Source: Rhodanobacter sp. A1T4 (GTDB lineage: Bacteria > Pseudomonadota > Gammaproteobacteria > Xanthomonadales > Rhodanobacteraceae). From it: 64,000 bases of DNA. The notes under the pieces were generated by a model. The model was not told the DNA's origin, did not search any database, and was given only the letters and a program-made list of their open reading frames with translations. The stretch lies in NCBI RefSeq assembly GCF_014207185.1, contig NZ_JACHCP010000005.1, positions 248,001 through 312,000 on the forward strand, in the 5' to 3' direction. The position numbers and the translations under genes were made by a program. Shown one piece after another: positions 61,984-64,000 of the stretch (positions are counted from its first letter, which is position 1; every line of letters begins with the position of its first letter).

Positions 61984-64000
61984 ATGACTTACCGTTTGCG
62001 CGCCGCTGCCCTGCTCGCCCTTGTCGCCGCCACACCGGCGGTGCTTGCCGGCACGTCCGCCATCGATCCCCGCATCGAGAGCCTGCTGACCCAGCTCGGC
62101 AAGGTCAAGCCGATCCAGGCTGCACAACTGTCACCGGACGGACGGCAGCTTGCCTGGGTCGTCGAGAACGATCACAAACCGGGCATCCAGATTGCTGATG
62201 CCGATGGCGGTCACGCGCGCTCTGTCGATCCGTCGGCGAAGGCTGGTAGTTGCAGCCAGAACGAGATCGCCTGGGCACCGGACTCGCGTCACCTGGCTTA
62301 CATCTCCGACTGCAATGGCGCGCTGAACAGCGACAAGGCGCGCCTGTTACAAATCGTATTGGCCGATACGCAAGGCAAGATCGAGCCTGTTGCGCTGACC
62401 GCATTGAACGGCAACGCACAGGCGTTGCGCTGGTCCAGCGACGGCAGCCGCCTGGCATTTCTTTACGTGGAGGGCGCGACCCGCCGGGCAAGCGCGGTAT
62501 ATGCCGCCAAACCCGCGGCCGGTGAAATAGGCGTGGATGGGCTCGAAATACAACGCGTCGCTACCGTCGCTGCCACCGGCGGTGCGCTGCAGGTGCTTAC
62601 GCCCGCGAGCAGCTACGTCTACGAATTCAGCTGGTCGCCGGATGCCCAGCGCATCGCCTATGTATCGGCGCCAGCGCCGGGCGACAACAACTGGTGGGTG
62701 GCCAAGCTGTATGTGCAGAACGCGCAGGCAAATGCCGAAGCCACCGTCTTGGTCGACCCAGGTAGCGTCAGCGGCAACCTGCACGGGCTGCAGATCGCCC
62801 TGCCTCGATGGTCGCCAGGCGGCTCGCGGATTGCCTTCATCGGTGGACTGATGAGCGACCAGGGGTCGACCGGTGGCGACATCTACGCCGTGCCATCTCG
62901 CGGCGGCAGCGTGACCAACCTCACGCCTGACATACACGTCACACCGGCTTGGCTGAGCTGGAACAACGATCAACAACTGCTGGTGTCGCAGATGCGCGGC
63001 GGCGAGAGCGAGATCGCCGAGTATCACATCGACGGCAACAGGGCCACGCAGGACCACGTGCTGTTTAGCGTGCCGGCCAGCGTCAGTGACGGCACGGACG
63101 AGATGGCATTGTCACTGTCACACGATCACGCGCAGCTGGCCTATGTGCAGAGCTCCTACACCGATGCGCCGGAAGTGCACGCTGGCGCGCTTGGCAATAC
63201 GGCACCCAAAGCGGTGACCACCATCAATGCCGCGCTGAAGCCCACTTGGGGCAAAGCGGAATCGGTCGAGTGGAATAACGAAGGTCGGCACGTACAGGGT
63301 TGGTTGCTCTATCCCGCCGGCTACGATGCGAGCAAGTCGTATCCGATGATTGTGATGGTGCACGGCGGTCCATCCGGGGTTGTGATTCCGCGCTGGCCAG
63401 CGGTCGGCTTTGGCGGTGTACCGTTCTCGACCCTGGGCTATTTCGTGTTCATGCCGAATCCGCGGGGCAGCTTTGGCCAGGGCGAGGCTTTCGTGCAGGC
63501 CAATCGCAAGGACTTCGGCTACGGCGACTTGCGCGATACCCTGGTCGGCGTCGACACCATCGAAAAAAAGCTACCCGTGGATGACAAGCGGCTTGGTCTG
63601 ACCGGCTGGAGCTACGGCGGGTTCATGAGCATGTTCGCGCCGACGCAGACACAGCGCTTCCGTGCGGTGGTGGCCGGCGCGGGCATTTCCAACTGGCAGA
63701 GTTACTACGGCGAAAACCTGATCGACCAGTGGATGATCCCGTTCTTCGGCAAGTCGGTGTACGACGATCCGGCGGTCTACGCGAAAAGCTCGGCGATCAA
63801 TTACATCAAGCAGCTGAAAACGCCGATGCTGATCGTCGTCGGTGATCGCGACGCTGAATGTCCGGCTCCGCAGTCGTTCGAGTTATGGCATGCGCTGCGC
63901 GCGCAAGGCGTCACAACCTCGCTGGTGGTTTATCCAAACGAGGGGCATCACTTCGTCGATCCGGCGCATCAACGTGATGTGCTGCAGCGCGCGCTGGCCT
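61984..64000 (+). CDS. S9 family prolyl oligopeptidase-like peptidase (3' end cut off by the window)
   Basis: Exported serine peptidase, 672 codons visible and still open at the last base. The signal peptide is cleaved near VLAGTS (about residue 23). A beta-propeller domain follows to about 430 with repeats such as LSPDGRQLAWV and LSWNNDQQLLVSQ. The catalytic domain has the nucleophile serine in TGWSYGGFMS, the aspartate in VVGDRDAECP and the histidine in NEGHHFVDP. Enzymes of this family remove dipeptides or acylated residues from peptides in the periplasm. Only the last few residues are missing. Confidence 0.93.
   Translation, partial: MTYRLRAAALLALVAATPAVLAGTSAIDPRIESLLTQLGKVKPIQAAQLSPDGRQLAWVVENDHKPGIQIADADGGHARSVDPSAKAGSCSQNEIAWAPDSRHLAYISDCNGALNSDKARLLQIVLADTQGKIEPVALTALNGNAQALRWSSDGSRLAFLYVEGATRRASAVYAAKPAAGEIGVDGLEIQRVATVAATGGALQVLTPASSYVYEFSWSPDAQRIAYVSAPAPGDNNWWVAKLYVQNAQANAEATVLVDPGSVSGNLHGLQIALPRWSPGGSRIAFIGGLMSDQGSTGGDIYAVPSRGGSVTNLTPDIHVTPAWLSWNNDQQLLVSQMRGGESEIAEYHIDGNRATQDHVLFSVPASVSDGTDEMALSLSHDHAQLAYVQSSYTDAPEVHAGALGNTAPKAVTTINAALKPTWGKAESVEWNNEGRHVQGWLLYPAGYDASKSYPMIVMVHGGPSGVVIPRWPAVGFGGVPFSTLGYFVFMPNPRGSFGQGEAFVQANRKDFGYGDLRDTLVGVDTIEKKLPVDDKRLGLTGWSYGGFMSMFAPTQTQRFRAVVAGAGISNWQSYYGENLIDQWMIPFFGKSVYDDPAVYAKSSAINYIKQLKTPMLIVVGDRDAECPAPQSFELWHALRAQGVTTSLVVYPNEGHHFVDPAHQRDVLQRALA

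Overview
The window is about 64 kb of a GC-rich gammaproteobacterial chromosome, most like Rhodanobacteraceae (Xanthomonadales: Dyella, Rhodanobacter or Luteibacter relatives). This rests on protein style: a TorF-type porin beside glnK-amtB, a GH92 mannosidase, LytS/LytTR pairs, S9 peptidases and DUF885 exported proteins. It was not tested by a search. No tRNA, rRNA, CRISPR array, insertion sequence or prophage was found, and base composition looks uniform. Most of the window reads as chromosomal backbone plus accessory metabolic and envelope genes.

Layout. 1-2.5 kb: the 3' end of a carbon-phosphorus lyase operon (phnK partial, phnL, phnM), closed by a terminator. 2.8-4.5 kb: an unrecognised secreted protein. 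4.6-14.5 kb: a nearly complete assimilatory sulfate pathway: a TauE/SafE permease divergent from cysJ-cysI-cysH, a fused ATP sulfurylase/APS kinase, siroheme synthase cysG and cysteine synthase cysK. 14.5-18.8 kb, mostly on the minus strand: glnA with a clear sigma-54 promoter, amtB, glnK and a TorF-family porin. 19.5-28.1 kb: uppP, then a LysR gene divergent from an RND efflux operon (periplasmic adaptor, pump, outer membrane factor) whose last gene is a coupled SDR. 28.1-33.4 kb: an NTF2-like secreted protein, a DUF1579-like protein, a LytS/LytTR two-component pair, a secreted unknown and a frameshifted PD40 protein. 33.4-36.2 kb: small envelope-stress type membrane proteins (AI-2E family, holin-like, DUF883, DUF1328). 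36.5-42.2 kb: a sorbosone dehydrogenase-like protein, a degenerate MBL-fold protein, a Ycf46-type AAA ATPase, a VOC remnant, DUF3820 and a 2OG-Fe(II) oxygenase. 42.2-47.6 kb: a GH92 mannosidase, a YheT-type hydrolase and PlsC. 47.6-54.9 kb: an Lrp regulator divergent from phhA, an SGNH hydrolase, a RES/Xre toxin-antitoxin pair, an SDR divergent from a LysR gene, and a DUF885 protein. 54.9-59.6 kb: a ParB-like/SulP pair, a WYL regulator, and a DJ-1-like / unknown / GFA operon. 59.7-64 kb: fbp, a patatin-like lipoprotein and the start of an S9 peptidase that runs off the end.

How it works together. The sulfur block should convert intracellular sulfate to cysteine: ATP sulfurylase and APS kinase make PAPS, CysH gives sulfite, CysJI gives sulfide using the siroheme made by CysG, and CysK captures it as cysteine. 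The next block handles ammonium: AmtB and GlnK control uptake, and GlnA assimilates under sigma-54/NtrC-type control.

The most interesting possible regulatory system is a GACGTC-based tandem-octamer/palindrome. It occurs upstream of cysG, in front of the TorF porin and, in degenerate form, in front of cysJ. At the porin and cysJ it directly follows a plausible -10 hexamer. This suggests a small sulfur or methionine regulon that includes an outer membrane channel. Other items worth attention are a hairpin that would bury an SDR ribosome binding site, a DJ-1-like protein without its cysteine, and an MBL-fold protein that lost its histidine motif.
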